From Legionella sp. (GTDB lineage: Bacteria > Pseudomonadota > Gammaproteobacteria > Legionellales > Legionellaceae), in assembly GCA_031291095.1 (NCBI GenBank), contig JARLJR010000091.1, positions 1 through 64,000 of the forward strand: DNA of 64,000 bases. The letters run 5' to 3'. The position numbers and the translations under genes were made by a program. The first letter of the stretch is position 1, and every line of letters starts with the position of its first letter. Positions 35,533 to 44,279 of this stretch are shown here, piece after piece. The notes below the pieces were generated by a model, which did no database searches, was not told the origin of the DNA, and saw nothing but the letters and a program-made list of their open reading frames with translations.

Positions 35533-36843
35533 CTAGCCCAACGTAGCAATAGGTCGTACCCAAGGATTAAGCCGCTTCAATGACGGAGGCAATTTTTTAA
35601 TAGATTCCTGTGCATCAGTCATATTGCTGTATTCTCCGATAGTAAGTACATACCAAATAACATTATGTTCTTTATAATGCTTTAACTTTGCTGTGGAGTA
35701 GAGTAATTTATTGTTTTTGATATAGCGTTTCATATCAATTTTGTCCGTGCTGGCAACTAGTTGAACCGTATATAATTTTTCTTGCAAAGCCTGTGCAATC
35801 GCGGTTTTGTTCTGCTCAATCTTAGCATGCCTTTGCGCCTGTTCTACAAGAGCGATTGTGGCTCCATTAGCTTCTTTGCTAATCAAATCTAAATTTTGTT
35901 TTACTGCTAAGGTATGCTCAACCAATTCTCGTGTAGCTGAATCTTGCCATGAGGGGATTTGACTAGCTAATACTGCTTGCTGAACCGGTTTAATAACTGC
36001 GGCGGCTACTCTATTTGTGGAGGGCTCTTGATTAAAGGCCTTAACAATATACAAACAACAAAGCGTCGAAAGAACTGCACTCCCTACCGGAATGCCAAAC
36101 TTTTTCACCATATCGAGAGTTGAGAGTTCTTTCTTATTGGCAAAGTTAAAAATGAATGATTCTAGACTCGAATTGATTTTGGCTACATTTCCCTTAGTTA
36201 ACTGATAAATTTTTTTCAGTTGGACTTCAGAAAGTGGCTTAGTAATTAAACGAGAAGCTGTCGCCCGTTCAAGTACATAAGTTCTTGTCTCTGCTTCAGT
36301 TAATGTACCCAACTCTATGGTATGCACTAAACCATTAAAGAATGATGCTGAGAAAGCATTTAATGCAGCGACAATTGAGTAATCGGATAATAAACACAGA
36401 TGAAAAAAATTAAAATCTTCCTGGTTTTTAATCGCTAACATGACTTCTTTAATAAAGACTTCAGGTAAATGCTGCGCATCATCAATCAACAACAAAACAT
36501 GGGCTCTACGCTCATTAATTTGCGCTACCAAGGAGGATATATCCGTATGTTCATCCTGCTTCAAATGAAATTGATCAGCAATACTGCTGATGATGTCTTC
36601 ACGATTACAGGGTGCTTTTATGGTGATTAAGAGAGGATTTATTTGTGGATCTAAATTCTCTTGCAGTAACGAAGCAAATGAAGTTTTGCCCCCTGCTTTT
36701 TCAGACAATACGGTAATCAGCGTATTATTAAAAAGAATCAAATGATTAATGAACTCAATTTTTGATAACCAAGATTCTGGCTTTAACAATGTTCTAGGTT
36801 GTATCACAGTTGCTAACTCAGACTGAAACAATCCATCCCTCAT
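35533..36843 (-). CDS. damX: DamX-like SPOR-domain protein with AAA ATPase-like head
   Basis: 436 residues. The N-terminal half is ExeA/AAA-like: P-loop region SEKAGGKTSFASLL (degenerate Walker A) and VLLLIDDAQHLP as Walker B. A single transmembrane helix lies near 245-265 (SAVLSTLCCLYIVKAF). The region after it is helical, and a SPOR domain covers about 360-432 (LYTVQLVASTDKIDMKRYI to LPPSLKRLNPWVRPI). SPOR binds denuded glycan at the division septum. Position after aroB matches the usual aroK-aroB-damX order; the gap to aroB is 2 bp. Confidence 0.85.
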   Translation of the reverse strand: MRDGLFQSELATVIQPRTLLKPESWLSKIEFINHLILFNNTLITVLSEKAGGKTSFASLLQENLDPQINPLLITIKAPCNREDIISSIADQFHLKQDEHTDISSLVAQINERRAHVLLLIDDAQHLPEVFIKEVMLAIKNQEDFNFFHLCLLSDYSIVAALNAFSASFFNGLVHTIELGTLTEAETRTYVLERATASRLITKPLSEVQLKKIYQLTKGNVAKINSSLESFIFNFANKKELSTLDMVKKFGIPVGSAVLSTLCCLYIVKAFNQEPSTNRVAAAVIKPVQQAVLASQIPSWQDSATRELVEHTLAVKQNLDLISKEANGATIALVEQAQRHAKIEQNKTAIAQALQEKLYTVQLVASTDKIDMKRYIKNNKLLYSTAKLKHYKEHNVIWYVLTIGEYSNMTDAQESIKKLPPSLKRLNPWVRPIATLG

Positions 36844-36845
36844 TT

Positions 36846-37949
36846 TTACTCTCCTTCAACTGCAACACTCAGCGTATCATATAAACTATCTTCTGTTACC
36901 TGTTCTTCCAGATAACAATCTCCTGGATTTCTAATCAATACAAAACGCAAACAATTATTTTTAATTTTTTTATCTAAACTCATCAGCTCTCTTAATTTTT
37001 GCAAATCAATGGCCGCTGGAATTTTATGAGGTAGCCCTGCATCACGTAACATTTGTTCAACGGAATTAACGAGCTGCTCATTAATCAAACCGACTTTATG
37101 AGATAACACCGCAGCGCAGTATAAACCTATAGCGACTGCCTCGCCATGCAACCATTGCTGATACTGAGTGTAAGCTTCCAAAGCATGAGCAAAGGTATGG
37201 CCAAGATTTAATAAGGCGCGCTGCCCTCTTTCTTTTTCATCCGTTTCAACAAAACGGGCTTTAATCTGGCAACACGCAGCAATAAGCTGCGGTAGCTCTG
37301 GACTCTTCGCAGTTAAACCCTGTTTTAATGCTTGGCTTAATTGCGCTAAAAAATCCCCACCAGCCAGCAAGCCATATTTAATTATCTCCGCAACACCTGC
37401 GCGAAACTCTCGTTCAGGTAAGGTGTCTAAGGTGGCAGTATCTATTAACACTGCCTGTGGCTGATAAAAGCTGCCAATTAAGTTTTTACCTTGAGGATGA
37501 TTAATTGCTGTTTTTCCCCCAACCGAAGCATCAACCTGGGCTAATAAAGTAGTTGGTATTTGAATAAAGCCAACCCCACGTTGATAGGTTGCGGCAGCAA
37601 AACCAGCCATGTCACCAATTACCCCCCCACCTAAGGCGATAATTGTGGTATCTCGATGATGTTTATTTTGAATTAACGCATCATAAATGGCAAACAAACT
37701 GTGTTGATTTTTATGCTGCTCCCCATCTTCTAAAATAACTACATCGCATTGAATCCCACTCAAGGCCGAGTGTATGTAGTTTAAATAAAGGGGAGCAACA
37801 GTGTAATTCGTGACAATAAGAGCTTGCGGAGACTTCACGAAGGTTCGCAACCAATCAGTGCAGTACAAACCATCGCGACAGATACTAATAGAATAACAAT
37901 GCCCGGTTAATGAAACATCAACCTGTTCATAAACCTTAAAGTTCGCCAT
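36846..37949 (-). CDS. aroB: 3-dehydroquinate synthase
   Basis: 367 residues, full length. Second step of the shikimate pathway, NAD and metal dependent. Seen: [59 protein letters not shown] (split), and metal ligands in [23 protein letters not shown] and LHGEAVAIG. The start lies 14 bases inside the end of aroK, so translation is coupled. Confidence 0.96.
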   Translation of the reverse strand: MANFKVYEQVDVSLTGHCYSISICRDGLYCTDWLRTFVKSPQALIVTNYTVAPLYLNYIHSALSGIQCDVVILEDGEQHKNQHSLFAIYDALIQNKHHRDTTIIALGGGVIGDMAGFAAATYQRGVGFIQIPTTLLAQVDASVGGKTAINHPQGKNLIGSFYQPQAVLIDTATLDTLPEREFRAGVAEIIKYGLLAGGDFLAQLSQALKQGLTAKSPELPQLIAACCQIKARFVETDEKERGQRALLNLGHTFAHALEAYTQYQQWLHGEAVAIGLYCAAVLSHKVGLINEQLVNSVEQMLRDAGLPHKIPAAIDLQKLRELMSLDKKIKNNCLRFVLIRNPGDCYLEEQVTEDSLYDTLSVAVEGE

Positions 37950-38463
37950 AAATATATTTTATTATATTATTTGCCACCGCTTTAACTGTTAATTTATCTG
38001 TTTCAAAACTTACGTCGGCTAACTCATCATAGAAGGGCTCACGCTCATCTCTGAGTGATTCTAATCGTCCCTCAAGATCATTAGTTTGCAACAAGGGGCG
38101 TTTGGTATCACGCTTGGTTCGCTCAAATTGTTGCTGCAATGATGTTTTGAGGTAAATAACAGTTCCTCGTCCAGCAAGTGCGTTTCTATTCTCAGGCGTA
38201 ATTACAACTCCACCACCTGTGGCCAAAACGATATTGGTCTTTTGCGTTAACTCATCAATAACTTTTTGTTCACGGCGTCTAAATCCTTCTTCGCCTTCAA
38301 TATCAAAGATCCAAGATATATCTGCACCAGCGCGCTCTTCAATGACCTCATCTGAATCAAAAAATTCTAATTTGAGCTCCTTTGCCAAAGCACGACCAAT
38401 TGTGCTCTTTCCAGCACCCATAGGCCCAATCAGAAAAATATTTCGTACTTTAACTATGCTCAT
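37936..38463 (-). CDS. aroK: Shikimate kinase
   Basis: 175 residues. The P-loop is GPMGAGKST (13-21), the shikimate-binding motif is [24 protein letters not shown] follows, and ATGGGVV is the Gly triad. The ATP lid is RPLL. It phosphorylates shikimate. It overlaps aroB by 14 bases. A gap of 293 bp separates it from pilQ, so a promoter of its own is possible. Confidence 0.95.
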   Translation of the reverse strand: MSIVKVRNIFLIGPMGAGKSTIGRALAKELKLEFFDSDEVIEERAGADISWIFDIEGEEGFRRREQKVIDELTQKTNIVLATGGGVVITPENRNALAGRGTVIYLKTSLQQQFERTKRDTKRPLLQTNDLEGRLESLRDEREPFYDELADVSFETDKLTVKAVANNIIKYIYGEL

Positions 38464-38756
38464 TTTTTATTACATACCTCTTTCTACTGTGATGTAAATT
38501 AAACATGTTATTATAACAATAAATTCCACTATCCGCAGTCATTAACTGTGCTATTTGTAGGAGAATTATCAACTATTCCTAAAACTACGTTGAATATTCT
38601 ACACAAATACAGGACAAAAACCCATAAAATTATTTAATATGAGTTGGATATAAGAAATAATACTATTTTTTATATCGATTTTGCGCCTAAATTTACAGTC
38701 TTAGCACTCTCCCGGCTTGTTCCGGAGAATGATAAATTGTTAACCTTAACAAAATC
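38464..38756. other. 293-bp gap between pilQ and aroK
   Basis: A+T-rich, no convincing gene. A 93-codon plus-strand frame crossing into pilQ (38644-38925) is a shadow. No clear hairpin or promoter was assigned, though the A+T content immediately upstream of aroK would suit one. Confidence 0.4.
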
Positions 38757-40154
38757 TTACTTTTGTGAGGGCGTATTAACTAAGGAATTTATTATTTTCG
38801 GCGTAATAAAAATAAGCAACTCATCATTTCTCAATGAGACTTGCGTATTTCGAAATAAATTCCCAACAACAGGCAGCTGCCCTAAAAAAGGTATTCTCGT
38901 GATTGTCTTACTCTTGTCTTGCTGATAAATACCACCAAGAACAATAGTCTGACCATTACTTACTAGCACATTTGTCTTAATTTCCTTTGTAAGTATAGCA
39001 GGAACCCCATTAAATAGTTGCGTTGACGCTGTATCCTGATTAATTTTTAATTCCATCAAAATTTTACTGTCTGGAGTAATTTGTGGAGTCACTTTTAAGC
39101 TCAAGACTGCTTTTTTAAAAGATACCGACGTAGCACCACTAGCCATAGCCTCTTGATAAGGAATTTCTTGGCCTGAATTAATTAAAGCCGGTTGCTGATT
39201 GGTCGCAATCAATCTTGGGCTGGAAATTAATTCAGCGCGCCCCTCGCTTTCCAAAGCAGAAAGCTCCAAATCAAGTAAGAGGTTATCACTAAGTTTTGCC
39301 AGTGCAATGCCGACAGAGGCCGGATTCATCCCCGCAATGGGTAGGGCAACCAAGTCTAAATTTAATCGTTGCGAATAGGGATTAACGTCCGTAGGTGGGA
39401 CACCCTGCCCCATCTGATTCACACCTGCCAAAGTACCACTAAGCCTGCCTGGTTTGGAAACACCCCAACGAATCCCCAAATCACGAGAAAAGTCCTTGGA
39501 TACTTCAACTATGCGCGCCTCAATTAAAACTTGTTTGACAGGCACATCCAACTGGTTCACTAACTGTCGAACCGCGGCAACTTTATCAACGCGATCCTGA
39601 ATCCAAATGGAATTAGTGCGAACATCAGCACTAATCTTCCCCTGTTCAGAAAGTATAGAGTTTTGACTGTCTTTCACTAAAGCTGCAATATCGGCCGCTT
39701 TAGCATACTTAATTTGTAGTAGTTCCGAACGGACTGGCTCGATGCGTTGCCGATTTTTAGTGTGTGAAGAATCAGGCTTATCCCTCGATGCTTTGGTATC
39801 AATCAAAATAACATTATTTGCAGCATGCATCTCCAAGCCATGAGTCGTTAAAATAATATCCAAGGCTTGCTCCCAAGGAACATCATTTAAACTCAAAGTA
39901 ATATTCCCGCGCACTCGCTTACTCACCACAATATTCAAATGAGTGAACTCGGCAATGATCTGCAATACGGCACGAACACTGACGTTTTGAAAATTAAGCG
40001 AAATACGTTTACCAGCAACCAGGCTTTTTTTAGCTTCCTGCTTTTGCGGTAGTATAGGTCGGCTAATTAGCCTTGGAGGATATAAACTAGTCTGCGCAGA
40101 TACCACAGTAAAGCTAGCAACTATTAAACTAATGAACACGAAAATCTTTTGCAC
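38757..40154 (-). CDS. pilQ: Type IV pilus secretin PilQ
   Basis: 465 residues, much shorter than PilQ of Pseudomonas (about 714): the AMIN domains that bind peptidoglycan appear to be missing. After a signal peptide (MQKIFVFISLIVASFTVVSA) come an STN/N0 domain (ISLNFQNVSVRAVLQIIAEF), an N1 domain (LLQIKYAKAADIAALV, NSIWIQDRVDKV) and the secretin domain with VLIEARIVEVSKDFSRDLGIRWG and VPFLGDIP-like RIPFLGQLPVVGNLFR, ending ELLIFITPKII. It forms the outer-membrane pilus pore. Confidence 0.94.
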   Translation of the reverse strand: MQKIFVFISLIVASFTVVSAQTSLYPPRLISRPILPQKQEAKKSLVAGKRISLNFQNVSVRAVLQIIAEFTHLNIVVSKRVRGNITLSLNDVPWEQALDIILTTHGLEMHAANNVILIDTKASRDKPDSSHTKNRQRIEPVRSELLQIKYAKAADIAALVKDSQNSILSEQGKISADVRTNSIWIQDRVDKVAAVRQLVNQLDVPVKQVLIEARIVEVSKDFSRDLGIRWGVSKPGRLSGTLAGVNQMGQGVPPTDVNPYSQRLNLDLVALPIAGMNPASVGIALAKLSDNLLLDLELSALESEGRAELISSPRLIATNQQPALINSGQEIPYQEAMASGATSVSFKKAVLSLKVTPQITPDSKILMELKINQDTASTQLFNGVPAILTKEIKTNVLVSNGQTIVLGGIYQQDKSKTITRIPFLGQLPVVGNLFRNTQVSLRNDELLIFITPKIINSLVNTPSQK

Positions 40155-40156
40155 CG

Positions 40157-40654
40157 TTACTCCTGTTTTTCTGTATGCAGTTTCAGAGTAGTTCTATGCT
40201 TTTCCCAGACTCCAGAACTGCTCTTGATGGTTTCTTCCAAGTTAATTTCATCCATGTTAATAGCAACTATACGCGCCCCATACTCTCCTAGATAATCACC
40301 AACATGCACTTGCGTAATCGCTGTTTCAGGCCCGGTAATTAACCCTAACCGTCGTGTTCCCTGCATTAAAACCCCGACCAATTTTAATGAATGCAACGGA
40401 TGGGTCGCTAAGCACTTTTTTCCAGGCTGCAAGCTCTGCTTTTGTAAACCAATTGGTTTAAATGGATTTCGTTGCTTCATCGCATTAGGAAATTTAAAAA
40501 GAGGTTGTTGTTTTAATAGAGGATTGGCAGGTACAGCGTTTTGTTTTTGGTGTTTCACTTGCTGAATATACTGCGCTAAATCATGATTATCACTGGAGCA
40601 GGCCCCTAATAATAAAGAAAATATACAGATTATAATTTGCGATTTATGATTCAT
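40157..40654 (-). CDS. pilP: Pilus assembly lipoprotein PilP
   Basis: 165 residues with a lipobox (LLLGACSS, Cys19) and a C-terminal beta domain LHSLKLVGVLMQGTRRLGLITGPETAITQVHVGDYLG (split), the PilP core that contacts PilQ. It connects the PilNO inner-membrane platform with the secretin. Gaps to neighbours are 0-2 bp. Confidence 0.92.
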   Translation of the reverse strand: MNHKSQIIICIFSLLLGACSSDNHDLAQYIQQVKHQKQNAVPANPLLKQQPLFKFPNAMKQRNPFKPIGLQKQSLQPGKKCLATHPLHSLKLVGVLMQGTRRLGLITGPETAITQVHVGDYLGEYGARIVAINMDEINLEETIKSSSGVWEKHRTTLKLHTEKQE

Positions 40655-41254
40655 TTATTGAGTACGGTAGCGGTATATTTTAGCTAGGACATTCATCACC
40701 AACACATTTTCACAGGCTGGTTGATTACAGTGCGGTAGCCCCCCTTTAATACTAAACTCATGAAAAGTAACAATACGCTCCATGGTTGCTATTCGACTTA
40801 GAAATGACGCTAATTGAAAATAATCTCCCTCAATAGAAATTTTTATTGGCAATATGGTATAAAACCCATGTACCTCTTCAGATTGAGGTTCAAATAAGAG
40901 AAACTTAAGGCCAGAAACCATTCCGGTTTTCGAAATCTCTTCTAATAAACCATAAAGTTCATCCTCTACGGGCAAGTACTTAAGTAAGGAAGTAAACTGT
41001 CCCCTCAGCGTCAATAGCTGATGACGGTAAGCACCTAAATTAACCACCTGTCGTTGCTTGGTTTCAAAATCGGCTTTCAAAGCAATTTCTTGGGTTTGTA
41101 AATCAGCATAATTAGTGAGATTGCCATGGATTACCAAGCAATATCCCAAAATGATAATCAAGCCACTCAGACCTAACAACAAGCCTGTTTTTACTGATTT
41201 TGGCCACTGCCCCAGTGTTTCTAAAGTTAATTCATGGAAAGAAATACGGCTCAT
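40655..41254 (-). CDS. pilO: Pilus alignment protein PilO
   Basis: 199 residues. One transmembrane helix lies near 24-44 (GLLLGLSGLIIILGYCLVI), followed by a coiled-coil region and a ferredoxin-like domain with KFLLFEPQSEEVHGFYTILPIKISIEGDY (split), the family hallmark LPxxIxxxGxYxxLxxFLSRIA. It partners with PilN in the inner membrane. It overlaps pilN by 4 bases. Confidence 0.93.
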   Translation of the reverse strand: MSRISFHELTLETLGQWPKSVKTGLLLGLSGLIIILGYCLVIHGNLTNYADLQTQEIALKADFETKQRQVVNLGAYRHQLLTLRGQFTSLLKYLPVEDELYGLLEEISKTGMVSGLKFLLFEPQSEEVHGFYTILPIKISIEGDYFQLASFLSRIATMERIVTFHEFSIKGGLPHCNQPACENVLVMNVLAKIYRYRTQ

Positions 41255-41817
41255 GATTGCGTTCCAACTGAGTGCTTAGCCCCAAGAGTAAATGTTAATT
41301 TAAAGCCATTAATTACGGATTGCTGCTGATCATCTACCTGCTTAACCACGTGAAGAATTGGGCGCTGAATCCATTCGTTATGTTCCATATTTTGCAAGAC
41401 CCAAGAGACATCAATATTGGACCTAGCATAACCAAATAGGGAAATCACATTGTCTTTTTCTTCTACTTTACGTAGATAAATACCTGTCGGAACAACCCAA
41501 GTTAGCTCATCAAATAAATGAACAATCAGCATCCGCTTTGAGAGTAAGTGATGTATCGCAGAAATTTGCGATAAGAGTCTGGCTCGCGTCTTTTTCAAAA
41601 TTTTTAGCTCATTTATCTTTCCCTCACAAACAGTAAGCTCCTGTCGCAGCATTTGGTTTCTAATTTGCTGATTATTTGTTAAATGCAATACGTAATAATT
41701 AATTGAAAGTGTCGTTAATAATGCAAGTACACTGCCAAGACTTAATCGTCTGAAAAATGCTCTTTTTTCTTGCTGACGTTTGTGTTCACGCCAAGGTAAT
41801 AAGTTAATTTGGATCAT
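41251..41817 (-). CDS. pilN: Pilus assembly protein PilN
   Basis: 188 residues starting MIQINLLPWREHKRQQ, the conserved NLLPWR that docks into PilM. A transmembrane helix at about 25-45 is followed by a periplasmic coil and a ferredoxin-like domain. It starts 4 bp after pilM ends. Confidence 0.94.
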   Translation of the reverse strand: MIQINLLPWREHKRQQEKRAFFRRLSLGSVLALLTTLSINYYVLHLTNNQQIRNQMLRQELTVCEGKINELKILKKTRARLLSQISAIHHLLSKRMLIVHLFDELTWVVPTGIYLRKVEEKDNVISLFGYARSNIDVSWVLQNMEHNEWIQRPILHVVKQVDDQQQSVINGFKLTFTLGAKHSVGTQS

Positions 41818-41821
41818 GATG

Positions 41822-42817
41822 TTAGGCTATATTCCTTAGTGCTAATCCGCAAGCAACCATCAATTCTGGAGCGTCATGATAAAGCGCCTTCTGATTAATC
41901 CCTTCTCCAAGAATCATATGAGAAAATGGATTCGCAATAGTTGTCGTGATTCCAATGTGTTCCTGGATCATCCTTACTAAACCAGGCATCTGTGCTAAAC
42001 CACCAGCTAATACACTATGCGCCACATTAGGCTCTTGACTTACCGAATAAAAAAAGTGCAGAGCATTCTTTATTTGCGTTGCAAGATATTCTTTAAGAGC
42101 CTCTAAATCAGTAGGTAATTGTGTGCAGGACAATTGTGTTTCTCTGGAATAAATCAGTTCCATTTTCTGTAACACAAACAAGTGGATGCACTGTGCATTA
42201 AGTTGAATAACAGCAATTGTTTTATCGAGCATACCGACAGGTAAATCATGACCCAAGTGCTGTGTTGCTCGGGCGACAGCATAAGAAGCGACATCGACAC
42301 TATGTACTTGCAAACCAGCCTTGTTTACCAAAGCAAGCTGATTCACTACCTGCTCAGCACGTGAGGCAACAATAAGCACATCAACTAAAGTGAGATTTTT
42401 TTTTGAAGGCCCCATAATTGCGAAATCAAGATAAATTTCATTTATAGGATAAGGAATGTATTTATCCGCTTCGAGATAAACTAATTCCTCGATTTCGATA
42501 TCATTTAAATAAGCATTTACCTGGATTATTTTAGTAATAATCCCCGCGTCAGGGAGCGCCACAGCGACCTGTTTGCCATTAGGTTGCAACTGATGAACCA
42601 GTTTTTTAATTGTAGTGGGGACTGCATCAATGGTTCCCAAAGCATTAGACGATAAGAGTTCGCGCCCATAATGTTCGACGCAAAGTACTCCGTCATCCTC
42701 AGACAGCACCAACATAGTTATCGCTGTTGAGGTTATATCCAGTCCTATAATTGAATTACGCTTAGGTTGAACCATGTTCTGCAGGCCTCGTATTCCATTG
42801 AGTAGCCTATGCATCAC
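41822..42817 (-). CDS. pilM: Actin-like pilus protein PilM
   Basis: 331 residues, cytoplasmic, FtsA/actin-like. Seen: IIGLDITSTAITMLVL (phosphate 1), the central VDVASYAVARA, AVIQLNAQCIHLFVL, SVLAGGLAQMPGLVRMI and the C-terminal MVACGLALR. It binds the PilN N terminus at the inner membrane. First gene of pilMNOPQ. Confidence 0.94.
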   Translation of the reverse strand: MMHRLLNGIRGLQNMVQPKRNSIIGLDITSTAITMLVLSEDDGVLCVEHYGRELLSSNALGTIDAVPTTIKKLVHQLQPNGKQVAVALPDAGIITKIIQVNAYLNDIEIEELVYLEADKYIPYPINEIYLDFAIMGPSKKNLTLVDVLIVASRAEQVVNQLALVNKAGLQVHSVDVASYAVARATQHLGHDLPVGMLDKTIAVIQLNAQCIHLFVLQKMELIYSRETQLSCTQLPTDLEALKEYLATQIKNALHFFYSVSQEPNVAHSVLAGGLAQMPGLVRMIQEHIGITTTIANPFSHMILGEGINQKALYHDAPELMVACGLALRNIA

Positions 42818-42896
42818 AAAAACTCCATAAATCTAGATGCGAATAGTAACGTAACTTTATACCAAATTGAATATTTTTTTTTACGTCCCAAACGTC

Positions 42897-42925
42897 TTGA
42901 ACTCCAAGAAAACATTTAATATAGT
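42897..42925 (+). promoter_or_regulatory. Sigma-70-type promoter of the coiled-coil gene
   Basis: TTGAAC (42897-42902), 17-base spacer, TATAGT (42920-42925), start of transcript near 42932. A strong GGAGGAAGAG site precedes the ATG at 42979. It shows that the inserted gene is its own unit. Confidence 0.65.
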
Positions 42926-42978
42926 GAAGAATCAATCTGTCATGGAATTTCACATTTGTTTTATGGAGGAAGAGTTAT

Positions 42979-44088
42979 ATGGCACATTCATTAAATGACT
43001 TAATTACATCGCTTGCGACGATTTTAATTCGTTATCACGACAGCCAAAAAATCAATGTCTGTATTAAAGAAACCGAACCAACCGCAATGAAAAAAGCCTC
43101 TCGTGAATATGCGATGAAGCTGTTGCAGTCAGTAGATTTTGACCAAGAGTTTGCAAGATTAAATGTAGAGTGTACCAAACAATACGCAGACTTTAAGCGC
43201 ATTGATTTGCTTACATTTATCAAGGATGAAATAAAAATACTTAAAGAAGTATCTCTACGCACGACTCCTTTTTTAGAAGCAGATGATGAGTCAACAAATA
43301 GCGAATTTGATGACTATAAGAACAAAATCGCGATGTTACTTACAGACTTTAAAGGTCTATTAAACACTCAGAAAGCAAACGTTTATGAAGCGCGTATTAA
43401 AAAATTCAATGATCCAATTGTAACTAAATGGGGGCTACATGGCATGATTGACTCTGTAGGCGTTAGCAATATGTTTGGGATGTTAAAAAGCTCTCATTTA
43501 TGTAATTCAGGGGATCTCGTTAAAGTGGAGCTGTTAGATAGATTTAATCTTACGGAACTATCCACTTCGACTGAAATAAAAATTGTTGCAGAACTCATCT
43601 GTGAAGGTCATCAACATGCATTGATGGCGGCCCGACATAGAGAATTACAAACGACAATACACGAGCTGAAAGAACAACATAGCGAAGAACGTAGTCGTTT
43701 AAATACTGAGCTGCAGCATTTAGAAAAAAAACTTAAAGAAACAGAAGAAAAGCTGCAGCAATTACAAAATATCATTAATGAACTTCAACAAAAAATAGAG
43801 GCTAATGCTCAAGAACGTAAAATGCTAGAAGCTAAACTTAATGAAACCGAAGAGGCATTAAAAGAGGCTGAGGCTAGAATTTCTAAGCAAGGCGCAGAAA
43901 ATGAAAAATTGCAGCAGGAAATAAAAGCGCTTAGAGAAGAAAAAGTAAGGCAGGTTATTCCTAATGGTCTTATGCCATTCTATGCGAGACCGTCTCCGTT
44001 GCTATTCTACCAAAACTTCAACAGAGCAATAAACGAAGATCAGGGCAAGCAACCAAGCACTACCACCTCCCCAACAGTTGATCTTTAA
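42979..44088 (+). CDS. Coiled-coil protein inserted between pilM and mrcA, effector candidate
   Basis: 369 residues, soluble, no signal peptide. Residues 1-210 are helical and unrecognised. About 215-325 is a long continuous coiled coil (ELQTTIHELKEQHSEE; LNTELQHLEKKLKETEEKL; KMLEAKLNETEEALKEAEARI). The tail is aromatic then polar and Thr/Ser-rich (PSTTTSPTVDL). It sits between two normally adjacent divergent units, has its own promoter and a hairpin behind it. Coiled-coil orphans of this kind are frequent among Legionella effectors; translocation is not shown by the sequence. Confidence 0.7.
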   Translation: MAHSLNDLITSLATILIRYHDSQKINVCIKETEPTAMKKASREYAMKLLQSVDFDQEFARLNVECTKQYADFKRIDLLTFIKDEIKILKEVSLRTTPFLEADDESTNSEFDDYKNKIAMLLTDFKGLLNTQKANVYEARIKKFNDPIVTKWGLHGMIDSVGVSNMFGMLKSSHLCNSGDLVKVELLDRFNLTELSTSTEIKIVAELICEGHQHALMAARHRELQTTIHELKEQHSEERSRLNTELQHLEKKLKETEEKLQQLQNIINELQQKIEANAQERKMLEAKLNETEEALKEAEARISKQGAENEKLQQEIKALREEKVRQVIPNGLMPFYARPSPLLFYQNFNRAINEDQGKQPSTTTSPTVDL

Positions 44089-44102
44089 TTAAATCAGGAT
44101 GC

Positions 44103-44129
44103 ACATCCCGTATTAAACATACGGGATGT
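44103..44129 (+). terminator. Hairpin after the coiled-coil gene
   Basis: ACATCCCGTAT (44103-44113), loop TAAAC, ATACGGGATGT (44119-44129): a perfect 11-bp stem 15 bases after the stop. No U-run follows. The CCCGTATTA core matches the hairpin at 4992. Confidence 0.55.
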
Positions 44130-44239
44130 TGTGACTCTAATACCCATATTATGCTGGGCTATGCGCTCCAAAGAATCTAACTAATTGCAAAATTCTGCTC
44201 TTTTTTGTACAAAACTCGCAATCTTAGGAGGAATCACGG

Positions 44240-44245
44240 TATAAT
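44240..44245 (+). promoter_or_regulatory. Candidate -10 box of mrcA
   Basis: A perfect TATAAT 34 bases upstream of the mrcA ATG. No good -35 is found 16-18 bases before it, so activity may depend on an activator or another sigma factor. Confidence 0.4.
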
Positions 44246-44279
44246 ACGCCCCTAATTTCATTTTAAACAACATGACTCT

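Noticed and set aside
35113-35583. Several overlapping frames at the end of the 896-residue gene
   Set aside because: Shadows of the coding frame and of damX on the other strand.
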